This document shows, in pieces, positions 41,410 through 51,665 of a stretch of DNA of 64,000 bases. Location: NCBI RefSeq assembly GCF_944327175.1, contig NZ_CALVGT010000058.1, positions 1-64,000 of the forward strand, read 5' to 3'. Position numbers and translations under genes: made by a program. The notes under the pieces were generated by a model that worked only from the letters and a program-made list of their open reading frames with translations, ran no database searches and was not told the origin of the DNA. The stretch is from an uncultured Lactobacillus sp. (GTDB taxonomy: Bacteria > Bacillota > Bacilli > Lactobacillales > Lactobacillaceae). Every line of letters starts with the position of its first letter. Position 1 is the first letter of the stretch.

Positions 41410-42522
41410 ATGAGAGTTATTTTTTCTGGTGGCGGCACGGGCGGCCACATTTATCCCATCATGGCCTTGATTGAACGCCTGAAGGAAGAAGGCATCTGCC
41501 AAGACGATGAGATTTTGTTCGTTGGCACCAAGAAGGGGCTGGAATCCAAGATCGTGCCTGCCGCCGGGGTCAACTTTAAGACCATTGACATCCAGGGATT
41601 TGACAGAAAGCACCTGCTGAACAATGTTAAGACTATCCAGCTTTTTTTAAAGGCTACCAAGCGGGCCAAGGAAATCCTGGCTGACTTTAAGCCGGACGTT
41701 GTCCTGGGGACAGGCGGCTACGTCAGCGGGGCAATTGTCTACGAAGCCAGCAAGATGAAGATCCCGACCATGATCCACGAGTCCAACTCCGTGGTCGGGG
41801 TGGCCAACAAGTTCTTAGGCCACTACGTGGACAAGATCTGCTACACTTTTGACGACGCGGCCAAGGAATTTCCAGAAAAAAAGAAGCTGGTCAAGACCGG
41901 CAACCCTCGTTCCCAGCAGGTTTTGAGCTTAAACGCCAAGCTAGTTGACTTGGAGGGCGATTTGGGTCTTAACCCTCAGATCCCGACTGTCCTGGTCTTC
42001 GGAGGTTCCCGGGGGGCCTTGGCCATCAACCGGGTCATGCTCAAGTCTTTGATGGAGCTGAAGAAGAAGCCTTACCAAGTGATCTGGGCAACCGGGACTT
42101 ACTACTATGACGCAATTGAAAAGAAGCTGGCTGAAGTTGACTACGGCAACTCCATCAAGGTCGTGCCGTATATCGCCAACATGCCAGGCCTTTTGCCCGA
42201 AATGACCTGCGTTGTTTCCCGGTCCGGGGCAACCAGCCTGGCTGAATTCACGGCTTTAGGCGTGCCGGTGATCTTGATCCCTAGTCCTAACGTGACCCAC
42301 AACCACCAGATGAAGAATGCCATGGACCTGGAAAAGGCCGGGGCGGCTTTGGTGATTGCTGAAGACGACTTGAACGAAAACACCTTCGTATCTTCAATCG
42401 ACCACTTGCTCTTGGACCGGAGCTATGCGGAAAAAATGCGGCAGGCTTCCAAGGCCTTGGGCGTGCCAGATGCGTCTGACCAGGTCATCAAGGTCATGAA
42501 GGAAATTTCCAAGAAAAACTGA
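41410..42522 (+). CDS. murG: UDP-GlcNAc:lipid I GlcNAc transferase
   Basis: MurG makes lipid II from lipid I on the inner face of the membrane. The 370 residues have the glycine-rich GGGTGGHIYP motif (8-17), a second G-loop GGSRGA near 197-202 and the RSGATSLAEF nucleotide-sugar site. It begins one base after the murD stop. Confidence 0.96.
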   Translation: MRVIFSGGGTGGHIYPIMALIERLKEEGICQDDEILFVGTKKGLESKIVPAAGVNFKTIDIQGFDRKHLLNNVKTIQLFLKATKRAKEILADFKPDVVLGTGGYVSGAIVYEASKMKIPTMIHESNSVVGVANKFLGHYVDKICYTFDDAAKEFPEKKKLVKTGNPRSQQVLSLNAKLVDLEGDLGLNPQIPTVLVFGGSRGALAINRVMLKSLMELKKKPYQVIWATGTYYYDAIEKKLAEVDYGNSIKVVPYIANMPGLLPEMTCVVSRSGATSLAEFTALGVPVILIPSPNVTHNHQMKNAMDLEKAGAALVIAEDDLNENTFVSSIDHLLLDRSYAEKMRQASKALGVPDASDQVIKVMKEISKKN

Positions 42523-42545
42523 TGAAAAAAGATTAGGAGGAAGCA

Positions 42546-43391
42546 ATGGCTCGCAAACGGATAACCCGCAGAGACCCGGAAGAGGAGCTCTCTAAATTCT
42601 TACGCCACGAACCTGGCCAGGGGCAGGAAACACGCAAATTGTCGAGCCAGCTTACTTCGCTTAAGAAAGAACGCCGGCGGGGCCTCTTGACCCGGCTGGG
42701 TTCGATCATGGCCGTCTGCCTGCTGGCCATCGCTTTTTTAACCTACTACGTCTTGCCTTTAGCTGACGTATCAACGGTGAGGGTGCTCGGAGCCGATGAC
42801 CTGGATGGCAAAAGCATGGTGGAAGTAGCCCAGATCAAGGCTTCTGACAAGGTCGTTGATGCCTTGCGGGGGCAAAAGAAAATCAGCAAGAAGCTGGCCG
42901 CTAAATATCCTGAAGTGGCTTCGGTCACTTTATCAGTTAAGGGGCTGAACACTTTGAACATGCGGGTGCATGAGCGGAAAGTGATTGGCTACATTAAAGA
43001 CGGGTCCAGCTACCGGAAGATTCTCGCTAATGGAGAACTGGGGACTAAGAGCTTGACCTGGAGCGAGGTCGACCACGTCAAGCCGCTTTTTATCGGCTAC
43101 AGCAAGCAGGTGGCCTTGAAGACCAACCTTAAAATTTTTAACTCTTTTCCTGAATATTTCAAAAAGCAGGTCAAGATGCTGTCTGGCAATACCAGACGCA
43201 AAACCCAGATGATTCTGGTCATGAAAGATGGCAATGTGATAATCGGCAACACTGAGACGATAAAATCCAAGGTTAAGTACTATAACTCGATTAAACAGGA
43301 TTTGACAACCAACAGTGTCATTGACATGGAAGTCGGTGCCTTTACCCGCCCTTTGACCAGCGCGGAAAAAAAGGCCTACGGCTTGTCTTAA
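42546..43391 (+). CDS. divIB: Cell division protein DivIB / FtsQ
   Basis: DivIB is the bitopic divisome protein that acts with FtsL and DivIC. The 281 residues comprise a basic cytoplasmic tail, one membrane helix (about 52-74), a POTRA domain (about 76-145) and a beta domain. It is about the expected size. AGGAGG at 42535-42540 precedes the ATG. Confidence 0.9.
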   Translation: MARKRITRRDPEEELSKFLRHEPGQGQETRKLSSQLTSLKKERRRGLLTRLGSIMAVCLLAIAFLTYYVLPLADVSTVRVLGADDLDGKSMVEVAQIKASDKVVDALRGQKKISKKLAAKYPEVASVTLSVKGLNTLNMRVHERKVIGYIKDGSSYRKILANGELGTKSLTWSEVDHVKPLFIGYSKQVALKTNLKIFNSFPEYFKKQVKMLSGNTRRKTQMILVMKDGNVIIGNTETIKSKVKYYNSIKQDLTTNSVIDMEVGAFTRPLTSAEKKAYGLS

Positions 43392-43449
43392 TTTTGTATC
43401 TTTAAAGAATTATGATATTATCTGAATATTAGAATTGGGGGAAGGAAAC

Positions 43450-44832
43450 TTGGATAATTCAACTTTGTTAGTTGGTTTGGACATTGGGACCACGAGCATC
43501 AAAGTCGTTGTTGCCGACGCCGCTCATCAAGAGCTGCAGGTTTACGGGGCAGTTGCCGCTCCTACGCGGGGGATGCGGCATGGCAAGATCGTCGATATCG
43601 ATCAAGTTGCTGAATCTGTCAAAAATGTGATTCAGCAGGTCAGCGAGAAGACCAATAGTAAGATCAACCGGGTAGTGACTTCCTTGCCAGTCAGCATGCT
43701 GCAGCTGGAGAATACAACCGGTCTGGTCAACATTTCTGATTCTGGCAAGGAAGTTGCCAATGAAGACGTGCAGCAGGTCATGTATGCCGCTATCAAGGCT
43801 GCCAAGAAAAAGGACCGGCAGGCCGTGGCCTTCTTCCCCAGCCGCTTTTTGATCGATGGGGAAAAGGACGTTGATGACCCGCGGACCATGATTGCCCGCT
43901 CCCTGCTCGTGCAGGGGTTGGTAATGACGGCGCCGTCAGCGGAAATTCACAACATCAACACGGTTTTGAATCACGCCGGCATTCGGAACAACTTCTTTGT
44001 TCCGGCTCCGATGGCTGTTTCCAGCGTGGCGCTTGATGAAGCTGAAAGAACTTTTGGGGCTATCCTTTTGGATATGGGCGGCGGCAGCACGACTGCCACG
44101 GTTATCCGCGACGGCCAGATCAAGTACGCCACGGTTGACCTAAAGGGGGCTGCCGACATTACCCATGATATTTCCGTGGTTTTATCAACGACCATGAGCG
44201 ATGCTGAAGCCTTGAAGCGGGACTACGGCTATGCCGACCCGGACCTAGCTTCAGAAAATGAAAAATTCGCGGTTAAAGCCGTGGGGAAGGACGAAAACAA
44301 CCTGGTCAGCGAGAAGTATCTCAGCGAGATCATCAACGCCCGCCTGCAGCAGATCCTGCGCCGGGTCGGCCGGGGCCTGTACAACCATGATGCCCTGTCT
44401 CTTCCAGCCGGGGTCATCATCACTGGCGGCAGCGCTCTTTTGGCCGGGATTGATGAATTGGTTGCGGCCGACTATGATGTCAAGGCCAAGATCTATCAGC
44501 CGGCCCAGATTGGCTTGCGCAATCCGGTTTATTCAGTGGCCTACGGGATCGTCAACTATGCCAACAACTTGAGCGATATTGGCTACCTGGCCAACACCGT
44601 AATTTATCGGGATTCAGCTCTTGCGTCAAATGAGCGGCTGGCCAGCGCCGGAAATAGTCAAAAAAATGCTAAAAGAGTGACACGGAAAGCTGAAAATGAC
44701 ACTGAATTAGCTTATAATAAGACTAAGCATGATAGGGAAGTAGACACTGAAACCCGGCATGAAGAAAAGACTAATAATAACGAAAATAAAAACAAGGGCT
44801 TAGCTGCATTTTTCAGAAAGTTCTTTGATTAA
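43450..44832 (+). CDS. ftsA: Cell division actin FtsA
   Basis: FtsA tethers FtsZ to the membrane. The protein of 460 residues has actin-fold nucleotide motifs (GLDIGTTSIKVVV near the N-terminus, LDMGGGSTTATVI near 202) and ends in an amphipathic membrane-targeting helix, GLAAFFRKFFD. The start is TTG 43450, after GGGGGAAGGA; an earlier in-frame TTG (43435) lies inside that ribosome site. A possible weak -10 (TATGAT, 43411-43416) lies upstream. Confidence 0.94.
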   Translation: MDNSTLLVGLDIGTTSIKVVVADAAHQELQVYGAVAAPTRGMRHGKIVDIDQVAESVKNVIQQVSEKTNSKINRVVTSLPVSMLQLENTTGLVNISDSGKEVANEDVQQVMYAAIKAAKKKDRQAVAFFPSRFLIDGEKDVDDPRTMIARSLLVQGLVMTAPSAEIHNINTVLNHAGIRNNFFVPAPMAVSSVALDEAERTFGAILLDMGGGSTTATVIRDGQIKYATVDLKGAADITHDISVVLSTTMSDAEALKRDYGYADPDLASENEKFAVKAVGKDENNLVSEKYLSEIINARLQQILRRVGRGLYNHDALSLPAGVIITGGSALLAGIDELVAADYDVKAKIYQPAQIGLRNPVYSVAYGIVNYANNLSDIGYLANTVIYRDSALASNERLASAGNSQKNAKRVTRKAENDTELAYNKTKHDREVDTETRHEEKTNNNENKNKGLAAFFRKFFD

Positions 44833-44847
44833 GGGTGGTAAACGTAG

Positions 44848-46206
44848 ATGGCTTTGGATTTTACTTTTGATTCAGATGACAACAACAACGCAGTTATCAA
44901 AGTAATTGGCGTTGGTGGGGCGGGCGGCAATGCCGTTAACCGGATGATTGAAGACGGCGTGCAGGGCGTCTCCTTTATCGCGGCCAATACCGATGTACAG
45001 GCTTTGAACAGCAACAATGCTGAAGTTAAGATTCAGCTGGGGCCGAAACTGACCAGGGGCTTGGGGGCAGGTTCACATCCTGAAACCGGGCAAAAGGCCG
45101 CTGAAGAAAGCGAAGAAACGATTGAAGACGCACTTAAGGGTGCTGACATGATTTTCATCACTGCCGGTATGGGCGGTGGTACTGGTACTGGGGCTGCCCC
45201 GGTAATCGCCAAAATTGCCCGGGAAACTGGCGCTTTGACAGTTGGGGTGGTTACCCGCCCATTCAGCTTTGAAGGCCCTAAGCGGTCCAAGAACGCCGCT
45301 GAGGGGATCGCCAAGCTAAAGGAATACGTTGACACCCTGGTTATCGTTGCCAACAACCGGCTTTTGGAAATCGTTGACAAGAAGACGCCGATGATGGAAG
45401 CCTTCAAGGAAGCTGACAACGTCCTCAAGCAGGGTGTCCAGGGCATTTCCGACCTGATCACTTCAACTGACTATGTGAACCTGGACTTCGCCGACGTCAA
45501 GACGGTCATGGAAAACCAGGGGGCAGCCTTGATGGGGATCGGCCGGGCAAGCGGTGAAAACCGGACGGTAGAAGCAACCAAGATGGCGATTTCCTCACCA
45601 CTTCTGGAAGTTTCAATTGACGGGGCCAAGCAGGTCCTCTTGAACATCACTGGTGGTCCGGACTTGACCCTGTTTGAAGCCCAGGATGCTTCAGAAATCG
45701 TTTCAACGGCTGCCGGCGAAGACGTTAACATCATCTTCGGTACGGCCATCAACCCTAACCTGGGCGATGAAGTCGTGGTTACGGTGATTGCTACTGGGAT
45801 TGACGACGAAGCTGAAGCTGCTGCGTCTAAGCAGTTGCCAGGCCGTGGCCACCAGGTGAGCGCTCCTAGAGAAAAGCCGGCTGCGCCAAAGATCCTGACT
45901 CCAGAAGAGCCAGCTCCAGCTGCGCCTGTTCAAGAAGCGCCAGTTCAAGAAGCGCCGGAAAAGCCGGCCAGCCCGGTTAAAGAAGAGAAGCCAGCCATGA
46001 TGGACCCGATCAGCGTTTGGGGCCTCAACGACGATGACTACTCAAGACGGCAAAACCCGGAAGAACAAAAGCGGCAGGCTGAAGAAAAGGAAGCGGCTTT
46101 GGATGCTGATCCAAGCAGCACGATTTCACAAATTGACATCAACACCGATTACGACGATGATGATGATGACGATATTCCGTTCTTCAAGCACCGCCGGGAC
46201 CGGTAA
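44848..46206 (+). CDS. ftsZ: Cell division tubulin FtsZ
   Basis: FtsZ forms the Z-ring. The 452 residues have the tubulin signature GGGTGTGAA (109-117), the synergy loop [11 protein letters not shown] and a variable Ala-, Pro- and Glu-rich linker (about 330-385) with a repeated VQEAP unit. The C-terminal tail is unusual: a seven-Asp run directly precedes the conserved peptide [10 protein letters not shown], which recruits FtsA, SepF and EzrA. Confidence 0.97.
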   Translation: MALDFTFDSDDNNNAVIKVIGVGGAGGNAVNRMIEDGVQGVSFIAANTDVQALNSNNAEVKIQLGPKLTRGLGAGSHPETGQKAAEESEETIEDALKGADMIFITAGMGGGTGTGAAPVIAKIARETGALTVGVVTRPFSFEGPKRSKNAAEGIAKLKEYVDTLVIVANNRLLEIVDKKTPMMEAFKEADNVLKQGVQGISDLITSTDYVNLDFADVKTVMENQGAALMGIGRASGENRTVEATKMAISSPLLEVSIDGAKQVLLNITGGPDLTLFEAQDASEIVSTAAGEDVNIIFGTAINPNLGDEVVVTVIATGIDDEAEAAASKQLPGRGHQVSAPREKPAAPKILTPEEPAPAAPVQEAPVQEAPEKPASPVKEEKPAMMDPISVWGLNDDDYSRRQNPEEQKRQAEEKEAALDADPSSTISQIDINTDYDDDDDDDIPFFKHRRDR

Positions 46207-46220
46207 AGGAGGCAGAGTAA

Positions 46221-46667
46221 ATGAACAACAAGTTTAAGGACTTTTTCGGCTTCGGCGACAACGATTCCTACGAAGAAAGAGATGCCTACGAGGAAAATTA
46301 CGACGAACAAGAAGAAATGCAAAACAGCTACCGGCCAACAAATAGCCGTGACAGCAATGTCGTATCTATTAAGGCCGGCCAGGCTGGCAGCGGCCCAAGC
46401 AAGATCGTCCTTTACGAACCGCGGGTATATTCTGACGCTAAGGAAGTAGCCCAGAACCTGCTCAATCAAAAGGCGATCATCATCAACTTCAGCCGGATGG
46501 ACGACGCTTCTGCCCGCCGGGTAGTTGACTTCATTACTGGGACGGTTTACGCCCTTAATGGTGAAATCCAGCGCGTCGGCGACAAGATCTTCCTGGCTAC
46601 TCCGCCGAAGTTTGAAACTGACGGCAAGATCACTGAACTGCTTGATAAGAAAGATACTTTAGGTTAA
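46221..46667 (+). CDS. sepF: Cell division protein SepF
   Basis: SepF is a second membrane anchor of FtsZ, forming rings that shape the septum. The 148 residues begin with an amphipathic membrane-binding helix (KFKDFFGFG), then an acidic linker and the conserved C-terminal domain (about 60-143). AAAGGAGG precedes the ATG. The stop overlaps ylmG as TAATG. Confidence 0.95.
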   Translation: MNNKFKDFFGFGDNDSYEERDAYEENYDEQEEMQNSYRPTNSRDSNVVSIKAGQAGSGPSKIVLYEPRVYSDAKEVAQNLLNQKAIIINFSRMDDASARRVVDFITGTVYALNGEIQRVGDKIFLATPPKFETDGKITELLDKKDTLG

Positions 46668-46969
46668 TGCAAACATTTTTGGTTTTTTTGTACCGGCTGC
46701 TCCACTTCATCTGTGAAGCATACAGCCTCTTGATCATTATTGATGCCTTTATGTCTTGGATACCGGCAATCAGCGAGTCAGCGGCTGGCCGCTGGATCGA
46801 CCGGATCGTCAACCCCTTTGTCAAACTTTTCCGACAGGGGCCGATCCTGCGCTTGGTCTACGCGACTGGCATTGACATCTCACCAATGATTGCACTGTTT
46901 GTGATCTACTTTGTCCAAAGCGTTGCCTTGGGCTGGCTCTTCAACATTTTAGGGAGGATTTTCCTGTGA
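46667..46969 (+). CDS. ylmG: YggT/YlmG family membrane protein
   Basis: This 100-residue protein has two membrane spans (about 5-30 and 68-95) with the YggT signature SWIPAISESAAGRWIDRIV. The family is linked to division or membrane organisation, with no known biochemical function. It is coupled to sepF and ylmH by overlapping stop and start codons. Confidence 0.9.
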   Translation: MQTFLVFLYRLLHFICEAYSLLIIIDAFMSWIPAISESAAGRWIDRIVNPFVKLFRQGPILRLVYATGIDISPMIALFVIYFVQSVALGWLFNILGRIFL

Positions 46970-47766
46970 TGGACAAGCGGCAGGCCAGCAGCTTTTACCC
47001 ACATTTTGCAATTGAAGAAAGACCAACAATTGACCAATTTGTTGGTCTTTTTAATCGTCTCTTGTTTACTGGCCAGGCCTTTTTAACCGACTTCCTGGAC
47101 CCCCGGCAAAGGCAGATCATGGAGACGGTCGCCGGCGGGGAAGCCATCGTGCAGGCTTTTGGCGGCTATGAAGAGGCAGAAAAGTGCCGGCTCTACATCA
47201 GCCTGGAATGGGAGAACCTGCAGCCGGACAACTACCAGGTCCAGCTCTTTGAAATCGAATACCCGCAAAAGTTCGCCAGCCTCCGCCACAGCCAGATTCT
47301 GGGCAGCTTGGCCAATTCTGGGGTAAAAACAGATACTTTTGGCGACATCATCACTGACGGGCAAGGCCGGTGGCAGTTTTTCGCGGAAAAAGAACTGGCT
47401 GACTTTTTCGCCAGTCAAATTGACCGGATGGGGCCAGTCAAGGTCCGCCTGGAAGAGAAGCCGTTAAAAGACCGCCTGGAAGCAGAGGACAATTCCGAGA
47501 TCATTACCGCTGTGGCTTCCTCCATGCGCCTGGACGCGGTTTTAGCGGCTCTAAGCAATAAGTCCCGCAGCCAGGTCAAAGAGGCCCTGGAAGCCGGCGA
47601 GGTCCGCTTAAACTGGCATGAAGAAATGAAGGGTGAAAGCCTGCTGAAAGTTGGCGACATCTTGAGCCTGCGCCGCTTTGGCCGGGTCAAGCTCTTTTCT
47701 GTCCAGCCCAGCAAAAAAGGCCGCCTGCGGGTGGAAGGCCAGTTTTGGCCGGCAAAAAGACAATAA
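46966..47766 (+). CDS. ylmH: RNA-binding S4-domain protein YlmH
   Basis: YlmH has an N-terminal domain and a C-terminal S4 RNA-binding domain (RLDAVLAALSNKSRSQVKEA, about 189-208). In Bacillus it binds stalled 50S subunits carrying peptidyl-tRNA and helps rescue ribosomes. The 266-residue form starts at GTG 46966, eight bases after AGGGAGG; ATG 46969 is an alternative. divIVA, which usually follows, is missing here. Confidence 0.9.
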   Translation: MMDKRQASSFYPHFAIEERPTIDQFVGLFNRLLFTGQAFLTDFLDPRQRQIMETVAGGEAIVQAFGGYEEAEKCRLYISLEWENLQPDNYQVQLFEIEYPQKFASLRHSQILGSLANSGVKTDTFGDIITDGQGRWQFFAEKELADFFASQIDRMGPVKVRLEEKPLKDRLEAEDNSEIITAVASSMRLDAVLAALSNKSRSQVKEALEAGEVRLNWHEEMKGESLLKVGDILSLRRFGRVKLFSVQPSKKGRLRVEGQFWPAKRQ

Positions 47767-47770
47767 ATAT

Positions 47771-47800
47771 TTGACAAAGGGCCGGTTGATGCCTTAAACT
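47771..47800 (+). promoter_or_regulatory. Promoter of the ileS T-box transcript
   Basis: A perfect TTGACA (47771-47776) and TAAACT (47795-47800) are 18 bp apart, five bases after the ylmH stop. Confidence 0.75.
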
Positions 47801-48065
47801 CTTTTACTGTAGATAGAAAACTTTTTTCATTGTTTTTTTATCTCTTACATAATTACGATTAATAAATCAGACTGACAGTCCTGCTTTATGGCGACCTTAG
47901 CGAGTTAATGATGGTGGAAGATTAACACAAGCCTGCGAGCGATCAGCTGCCGATTGGTCTGAGCGGGGGCCGGCACGATAAGCCGGCATAAGTGGGGCCC
48001 TTCGGGGCTCAATTTAGGTGGTACCACGATAGTCTCGTCCTATTTTAGGATGAGGCTTTTTATTT
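47801..48065 (+). promoter_or_regulatory. T-box leader of ileS (specifier ATT, Ile)
   Basis: This fills the 318-bp gap between ylmH and ileS. Stem I has the base helix CAGAC/GTCTG (47878-47882 with 47957-47961 region), a TTAGCGAG element and a hairpin TTAAT/ATTAA carrying GGTGGAAG. ATT (47953-47955) followed by G stands in the specifier position. The T-box AGGTGGTACCACG is at 48016-48028, and the terminator CTCGTCCTA/TAGGATGAG with a T-run lies at 48033-48061. Uncharged tRNA-Ile should relieve termination. No trace of divIVA is seen in this gap. Confidence 0.88.
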
Positions 48066-48084
48066 TAGCGAAAGGATTTTTTAT

Positions 48085-50880
48085 ATGCGGGTTAAGGATA
48101 CGCTGAACCTGGGTAAAACCAAGTTCCCGATGCGGGGCAACCTGCCCAAGCGGGAAGCAGAATGGGAAAAGAACTGGGAAGACCAGAAGTTTTATGAAAG
48201 ACGCTTGAAGCTCAACGAAGGTCATGAAAGATTTGACCTTCACGACGGCCCTCCATTTGCCAACGGCAACATCCACATGGGTCACGCCTTGAACAAGATC
48301 ACTAAGGACATCATCGTCCGGAGCAAGAACATGGAAGGCTACTACGCTCCTTACGTTCCGGGCTGGGATACCCACGGCTTGCCAATTGAACAGCAATTGA
48401 CCAAGCAGGGCGTTGACCGCAAGACCATGGACCGGGCTGCTTACCGGGAACTTTGCCGGAAGTTTGCCATGGAGCAAGTTGAAAAGCAGCGGACTGACTT
48501 TAAGCGCTTGGGCGTCATGGGCGACTGGGACCACCCTTACATCACCCTTTTGCCGGAATTTGAAGCCGCTGAAATCCGGGTCTTCGGCAAGATGTACGAA
48601 AATGGCTACATCTACCAAGGCAAGAAGCCGGTTTACTGGTCCTGGTCCAGTGAATCAACTTTGGCTGAAGCTGAAGTCGAATACCACGACGTGGAATCAC
48701 CTTCAATCTACATCTCCTTCCCGGTCAAGGACGGCAAGGGCAAGCTGAGTGAAGAAAACACCTACTTCTTGATCTGGACGACCACCCCATGGACTATTCC
48801 TTCCAACCAAGGGATCGCCGTCAACCCGAAGTTTGACTACTCAGTCGTTGAAGTTGGCGATCGCCGCTACGTTGTCGGCACTGACCGCTTAAGCGCCGTA
48901 GCCGAAATCTTGGGCTGGGGCGACTACAAGACCGTTCAGCATCTTAAGGGGACGGACATGGAATACATGGTGGCCAAGCACCCTTACATCGAAGGCCGCG
49001 AAAGTCTTTTGATGGAAGCCGTCTACGTTACTGACGATGATGGTACCGGCCTGGTCCACACCGCTTCCGGCTTTGGTGAAGACGACTACAACACCGCCAT
49101 GCGCTATGGCTTTGACGTTTTGTCCCCAATGGACAACAAGGGCTGCTTCACTGAAGAAATTCCAGACCCAGACCTGGTTGGCAAGTTCTACACGGACACC
49201 AACGAAATCGTCAAGGACAAGCTGGCCGCTGCGGGCAACCTTTTGCACTACAGCACCTTTGTCCACTCCGCCGCTCACGACTGGCGGACCAAAAAGCCGG
49301 TAGTCTACCGGGCAACCACCCAATGGTTTGCTTCAATCTCCAAGTTCAGAGACCAGATCCTGGACCAGATTGAAAAGACCACCTTCTACCCATCTTGGGG
49401 CAAGACCCGCCTTTACAACATGATCAAGGACCGGGGCGACTGGGTAATTTCCCGCCAACGTGCCTGGGGCGTGCCTTTGCCGATCTTCTACGCTGAAGAC
49501 GGCACGGCTATCGTGACCCATGAAACTATCGAACACGTGGCTGACCTCTTTGCCAAGGAAGGCTCCAACGCCTGGTTCACCCACCCGGTTGAAGAGCTTT
49601 TGCCAGAAGGCTTTACTTCAGAACACTCACCAAATGGCAAGTTCACCAAGGAAACTGACATCCTGGACGTTTGGTTTGACTCCGGGTCATCTTGGAGCGG
49701 GATCCAGGCTCTGGGCAGAGACGTTCACTACCCGACTTCCATGTACCTGGAAGGCAGCGACCAATACCGGGGCTGGTTCAACTCCAGTTTGATCACCAGC
49801 GTGGCCACTAACGGTGTTGCTCCTTACAAGTCAGTCCTGTCTCAAGGCTTTACTTTGGATGGGCAAGGGCGGAAGATGTCCAAGTCCTTGGGCAACACGA
49901 TCGCCCCTAACGACGTCATCAAGCAAATGGGGGCAGAAATCATCCGCCTCTGGGTTGCTTCTGTTGACGCTTCCGGCGACGTCGGCGTTTCAATGGACAT
50001 CCTGCGCCAGGTTTCAGAAGGCTACCGGAAGATCAGAAACACCTTCCGCTACATGCTGGCCAACACGGCTGACTTTGATCCGGAAAAGGACCGGGTTGCT
50101 TACAAGGACCTGCGCAAGATCGACCAGTACCTGGAAGTCAAGCTCAACGACCTGGTTGCCGAAAGTATCATCAACTACGACAAGTATGACTTTGCTAACG
50201 TTTACAAGCTGGTCTTCAAGTTCATCACCAACGACTTGTCTGCCTTCTACCTGGACTTCGCCAAGGATGTCCTTTACATCGAAGGCAAGGACAGCCACGC
50301 CCGCCGGTCAATGCAGACGGTGATCTACGATGCCGCTGTCAAGCTGGCTAAGATCCTGGCACCAATTTTGCCGCACACCATGGGCGAAGTTTGGGGCTAC
50401 TTGAAGGAAAAAGAAGAAGACGTCTACCTGTCCAACTTCCCTGAAATCGAAGACTACGCTAACGCTGACGACTTGAAGGAAAGCTGGAGCGAATTCATGA
50501 AGCTCCGCGATGACGTTTTGAAGGCTCTGGAAGAAGCCCGGGACCAAAAGCTGATCGGGAAGTCCTTTGAAGCCAGCGTAACTGTTTACCCAAGTGAAGA
50601 AGCCAAGGCTGCTTTGGACAAGCTGGCTGGCGAAGACTTCCGGGAAATCTTGATTGTTTCCAACTTGGTCATGGGTCAAGGCGAAGTACCTGCTGATGCC
50701 AAGAAGTTTGATCACGCTAGCGTAGTCGTCCGCCGGGCCGAAGGCGAAGTCTGCCCACGCTGCCGGATGTACCGGACTGACCTGGGTGCTGACAGCCGCC
50801 TGCCACAATTGTGCGGCCGCTGCGCGGCTATCGTGGCCGGCGACCACCCGGAAGTACTTGAAGAAGGCCTGGAAGACTAA
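48085..50880 (+). CDS. ileS: Isoleucyl-tRNA synthetase
   Basis: IleS charges tRNA-Ile. The 931-residue class Ia enzyme has H64-M-G-H67 (HIGH), a CP1 editing domain, KMSKS at 597-601 and a C-terminal zinc-binding end with CPRCRMYR and CGRCA. The start ATG follows GCGAAAGG. The stop overlaps the next gene as TAATG, coupling it to a small cold-shock-like protein. Confidence 0.97.
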   Translation: MRVKDTLNLGKTKFPMRGNLPKREAEWEKNWEDQKFYERRLKLNEGHERFDLHDGPPFANGNIHMGHALNKITKDIIVRSKNMEGYYAPYVPGWDTHGLPIEQQLTKQGVDRKTMDRAAYRELCRKFAMEQVEKQRTDFKRLGVMGDWDHPYITLLPEFEAAEIRVFGKMYENGYIYQGKKPVYWSWSSESTLAEAEVEYHDVESPSIYISFPVKDGKGKLSEENTYFLIWTTTPWTIPSNQGIAVNPKFDYSVVEVGDRRYVVGTDRLSAVAEILGWGDYKTVQHLKGTDMEYMVAKHPYIEGRESLLMEAVYVTDDDGTGLVHTASGFGEDDYNTAMRYGFDVLSPMDNKGCFTEEIPDPDLVGKFYTDTNEIVKDKLAAAGNLLHYSTFVHSAAHDWRTKKPVVYRATTQWFASISKFRDQILDQIEKTTFYPSWGKTRLYNMIKDRGDWVISRQRAWGVPLPIFYAEDGTAIVTHETIEHVADLFAKEGSNAWFTHPVEELLPEGFTSEHSPNGKFTKETDILDVWFDSGSSWSGIQALGRDVHYPTSMYLEGSDQYRGWFNSSLITSVATNGVAPYKSVLSQGFTLDGQGRKMSKSLGNTIAPNDVIKQMGAEIIRLWVASVDASGDVGVSMDILRQVSEGYRKIRNTFRYMLANTADFDPEKDRVAYKDLRKIDQYLEVKLNDLVAESIINYDKYDFANVYKLVFKFITNDLSAFYLDFAKDVLYIEGKDSHARRSMQTVIYDAAVKLAKILAPILPHTMGEVWGYLKEKEEDVYLSNFPEIEDYANADDLKESWSEFMKLRDDVLKALEEARDQKLIGKSFEASVTVYPSEEAKAALDKLAGEDFREILIVSNLVMGQGEVPADAKKFDHASVVVRRAEGEVCPRCRMYRTDLGADSRLPQLCGRCAAIVAGDHPEVLEEGLED

Positions 50881-51089
50881 TGCGGACCGGAGTTGTAAAA
50901 CAATTTGCCGATAAAGCAAGTTTTGGCTTTATCGAAGACGATCAAAATCACAAATCATATTTTGTCTTTTATACTGCCATCAAGGAGGAGGGCTATAAGA
51001 GGCTTGAGGTCGGCCAGCGGGTAAGATACCAGCTTGCCCAGGGTAAACACGGCCTGCAGTGCATCAACGTTTACTTGGCCAAAGACTAA
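50880..51089 (+). CDS. Small cold-shock-domain-like protein
   Basis: This 69-residue protein has the layout of a CspA-type OB-fold (TGVVKQFADKASFGFIEDD at the start, an aromatic second strand YFVFYTAI and a GQRVRYQL strand). Its RNP1 is degenerate (ASFGFIED instead of KGFGFI), and RNP2 is YFVFY. It therefore probably binds nucleic acid less typically than CspA. It is translationally coupled to ileS, which is a common place for this gene in Lactobacillus. Confidence 0.75.
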   Translation: MRTGVVKQFADKASFGFIEDDQNHKSYFVFYTAIKEEGYKRLEVGQRVRYQLAQGKHGLQCINVYLAKD

Positions 51090-51104
51090 GCAAAGGAATG
51101 ACAT

Positions 51105-51662
51105 ATGGATTTAAAGGAAACTGAAATTTCAACGAAGGAGGCTTTCCACGGTAGCTTCATCAACCTGCGTGTTGAAAACGTGATGCTGCCAAATGGGAAA
51201 ACCGCCTCTAGAGAGCTGGTAGACCACCGGCCTGCCGCCGCGGCCATCTGCATCAACGACGAAAAGAAGATGCTTCTGGTTACGCAATGGCGGGAAGCAA
51301 TCAAGCAGCTGACTCTCGAAATTCCAGCCGGAATGATTGATGCTAGCGACGTAAGTCCCTTGGATGCAATGAAGCGGGAGTTAAATGAAGAAGGCGGCCT
51401 GAAAGCCGAATACTGGGAAAAGGTTGCCGAATTCTACACTTCACCAGGATTTTGCAATGAAAAGCTGTACCTCTTCTACTGTGACACGCTCAGCCCAGTG
51501 ACAAACAAACTGGATCTGGACGAGGACGAGTTTTTGACAGCAGAATGGTACAGTCTTGAAGAGTTAAAGAACCTGTTGACAGAGGGCAAAATTGTCGATG
51601 CAAAGACCATTTATGCTATTTCCATATGGGAAAACATGCTGCTGACCGGTTCAGAAGGTTAG
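51105..51662 (+). CDS. Nudix hydrolase, ADP-ribose pyrophosphatase-like
   Basis: The 185 residues resemble the ADP-ribose pyrophosphatase (NudF) branch: ITLEIPAGMI-like start of the box, core RELNEEGG (about 91-98) and the SPGFCNEKLYLFYC segment. The Nudix box is off-consensus at its left side: the usual G-x5-E-x7-REL appears as G-x5-D-x8-REL. The metal-binding Glu residues of RELNEE are kept. Substrate is inferred only from the family. Confidence 0.85.
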   Translation: MDLKETEISTKEAFHGSFINLRVENVMLPNGKTASRELVDHRPAAAAICINDEKKMLLVTQWREAIKQLTLEIPAGMIDASDVSPLDAMKRELNEEGGLKAEYWEKVAEFYTSPGFCNEKLYLFYCDTLSPVTNKLDLDEDEFLTAEWYSLEELKNLLTEGKIVDAKTIYAISIWENMLLTGSEG

Positions 51663-51665
51663 ACT

